Below are positions 6,411 through 7,253 of a stretch of DNA of 7,253 bases, piece by piece. The stretch is from contig JAGATO010000133.1 in NCBI GenBank assembly GCA_017621195.1, positions 1 to 7,253 on the forward strand, written 5' to 3'. Both the position numbers and the translations under genes were made by a program. This DNA is from Bacillota bacterium (GTDB lineage Bacteria > Bacillota > Clostridia > Peptostreptococcales > Anaerovoracaceae). The notes beneath the pieces are model-generated. The model worked only from the letters and a program-made list of their open reading frames with translations, was not told where the DNA came from and searched no databases. Every line of letters starts with the position of its first letter. The stretch's first letter is position 1.

Positions 6411-6680
6411 GAAAAACGCGATGACGGAAAGAGTACTCTGCATTTCACCTTACAGAGAGTCTCCCTTGGCTGAGAGGAGACAGGCAGGAAGCAGACGAAG
6501 ATGGTTCCGGAGCACTGTATCCGAACAGACTGTCAGGGGCGGCGGGGATGCCCGTTACAGCAGAGGGTGTTGATGGACATCCGTAAAGAGGTTTCGGTCT
6601 TATCCGGAATAAACAGAAGTAGTACCACGGGTATAGCGCTCGTCTTCTATGTGAGTTAGAAGGCGAGCGTTTCTTATTTT
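6411..6680 (+). ncRNA. T-box riboswitch leader, likely methionine-specific (AUG specifier)
   Basis: A tRNA-sensing leader that normally lets transcription proceed when uncharged tRNA binds. It opens with the typical GCGATGACGGAAAGAGTAC (6418-6436). Lower stem I pairs CGGAA with TTCCG (6425-6429 and 6505-6509). The AGTA loop strand (6432-6435) faces CGAAG-ATG-G, placing ATG (6501-6503) as specifier. The distal arm has ACAGAGAG and a GTCTCC/GGAGAC stem. A CCGTTA element (6552-6557) marks the stem II region. The antiterminator is AGAAG (6615-6619) with CTTCT (6644-6648), a 7-base bulge, and ACG (6627-6629) with CGT (6641-6643). The bulge reads UAGUACC (6620-6626) instead of the conserved UGGNACC, which would mismatch tRNA C75. 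A Met specifier suits the downstream cystathionine gamma-synthase-type remnant. The specifier call is moderately sure; the T-box call is firm. Confidence 0.88.
6637..6680 (+). terminator. T-box intrinsic terminator
   Basis: A 13-bp stem pairs 6637-6649 with 6657-6669. It has one G-U pair (T6643-G6663) and a 7-base loop, and is followed by TTTCTTATTTT (6670-6680). Its 5' strand contains the bases used by the alternative antiterminator, as expected for a T-box switch. Confidence 0.9.
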
Positions 6681-6731
6681 GGCGTAGAGTCCCGAAAATG
6701 TAATGTGAGAGAATTGTGGGGGGATATTGAA

Positions 6732-7160
6732 ATGAACAAGCGAATCGAGACACGATGTATTCACTGTAATACTCATTTGTATCAGGGTGGCCTTCATGCC
6801 CTCAGCTCCGGCATGGCCGCTGTCACAATCTGCTTCGAACTCCTTCACAGCGGTACCAAGTTTCTGGCAGGGCATAATGACACGATCTCCGGCTTTCTTT
6901 GCAGCGCCGATCAAGCGTTGGGCGATCGCGTCCGGCTGCTTGCCAAGATGCTGGGCAATACGCTCAGTCCCTTTGACGCCTGGCTGACGTTGCGCGGCAT
7001 CAAGACTCTGGCCATTCGAATGGAGCGGCAGCAGGAAACCGCAAAAAAGCTGGCTGACTGGCTTGTACGGCAGCCGAACATCCAACAGGTTTATTATAAG
7101 CTAATTCGTCAGCTGCTGTCTGCCCGCCAATTTCCTGTACAAGCTTTACCGCCTGTGCTT
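6732..7160 (+). pseudogene. Remnant of a cystathionine gamma-synthase/lyase-type PLP enzyme with two in-frame internal deletions
   Basis: An open frame of 143 codons made of three pieces of a Cys/Met-metabolism PLP enzyme that is normally about 380 residues. Piece 1 is the N-terminus MNKRIETRCIHCNTHLYQ (1-18). Piece 2 is GGLHALSSGMAAVTICFELL (19-38), the LEGG...SSGMAA region. Piece 3 is HSGTKFLAGHND through LSPFDAWLTLRGIKTLAIRMERQQE to QQVYY (39-122), which keeps the PLP lysine (K43 in SGTK). Lost are the segment with the family's YxR phosphate contact, the middle with the pyridine-binding aspartate, and the C-terminal third. Residues 123-143 are unrelated and run over an inverted transposase fragment. 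The product cannot be a working enzyme. Positioned behind a Met-type T-box, the ancestor was probably a transsulfuration gene such as cystathionine gamma-synthase; a methionine gamma-lyase is possible. The start has only a G-run (6718-6724) as ribosome binding site. Confidence 0.85.
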
Positions 7161-7189
7161 TAAATTCGTCGTCCTAAGGTTTTTGGTTC
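7099..7189 (-). mobile_element. Decayed IS3-family transposase (OrfA) N-terminal fragment
   Basis: Read on the minus strand from 7173, the frame gives DDEFKAQAVKLVQEIGG and then QTAADEL, the start of an IS3-family OrfA helix-turn-helix protein as I know it from Clostridia. An upstream EPKT-like stretch (7189-7178) lies in another frame and a TAG precedes DDEF, so one base seems to have been gained. No start codon is found in frame. Similarity ends near 7100, where it abuts the truncated PLP-enzyme remnant, so the two broken genes share a junction. No terminal inverted repeat or target duplication could be identified. Confidence 0.6.
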
Positions 7190-7190
7190 T

Positions 7191-7219
7191 GTTATTATCG
7201 GTAAATTTCCGATAATAAC
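7191..7219. repeat. 29-base near-perfect palindrome
   Basis: Arms GTTATTATCGG (7191-7201) and CCGATAATAAC (7209-7219) are perfect inverted repeats around a 7-base centre that is itself nearly symmetric. It lies just upstream of the decayed transposase fragment on the minus strand. No T-run follows on either side, so it is not a standard terminator. It may be an insertion-sequence end structure or a protein-binding site. Confidence 0.75.
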
Positions 7220-7253
7220 GAATCCTCTAACCTATTATCTTTTCTCCTGTTAA

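Noticed and set aside
6600..7085. A 161-codon minus-strand open frame opposite the PLP-enzyme remnant.
   Set aside because: It runs across the T-box terminator and is antisense to clear enzyme homology. Its translation shows no recognisable domain and it lacks a ribosome binding site.
1..7253. CRISPR arrays, tRNA or rRNA genes, toxin-antitoxin or defence genes.
   Set aside because: No regularly spaced repeats, no tRNA-like cloverleaf or rRNA signature, and no protein resembling such systems was seen on either strand.

Overview
The window looks like the chromosome of an anaerobic member of the Bacillota, most likely Clostridia. The grounds are a T-box riboswitch with an intrinsic terminator, strong AGGAGG-type ribosome binding sites, consensus TTGACA/TATAAT-like promoters, a FeoA/FeoB/small Cys-rich protein cluster, and a diguanylate cyclase sensor of clostridial style. 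I cannot name the species.

Layout, left to right. (1) Positions 23-2728, minus strand: a ferrous iron uptake operon read feoA, feoB, then a small Cys-rich FeoB-associated membrane protein. It has a good promoter before feoA and three copies of a TTAG-N6-CTAA dyad resembling the DtxR/IdeR iron box: one just after the feoA promoter and two in the feoA-feoB gap. One of those two is also shaped like an intrinsic terminator. (2) Positions 2812-3380, plus strand: a flavodoxin gene with its own promoter and a strong hairpin terminator. (3) Positions 3420-4754, minus strand: sstT, a sodium:serine/threonine symporter gene, with a promoter but split by one extra base in a five-base homopolymer. It converges on the flavodoxin gene and shares its bidirectional terminator. 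(4) Positions 4802-6300, plus strand: a membrane-anchored diguanylate cyclase, divergent from sstT. (5) Positions 6356-7253: a perfect consensus promoter, a T-box leader with a likely AUG (Met) specifier, and the remnant of a cystathionine gamma-synthase/lyase-type PLP enzyme gene with two in-frame internal deletions. The remnant is truncated at its 3' end where a decayed, oppositely oriented IS3-type transposase fragment begins. A long palindrome lies beyond it.

The left part is an ordinary iron-uptake module with an interesting control layout. The right part appears to be a decaying methionine-biosynthesis locus. Its promoter, T-box antiterminator and terminator folds are all still recognisable, but the enzyme is wrecked and the tRNA-binding bulge of the T-box carries a mismatch (UAGU in place of UGGN). 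I found no clearly new defence or biosynthetic system. The best leads are this orphaned T-box locus and the operator/terminator overlap in the feo operon.
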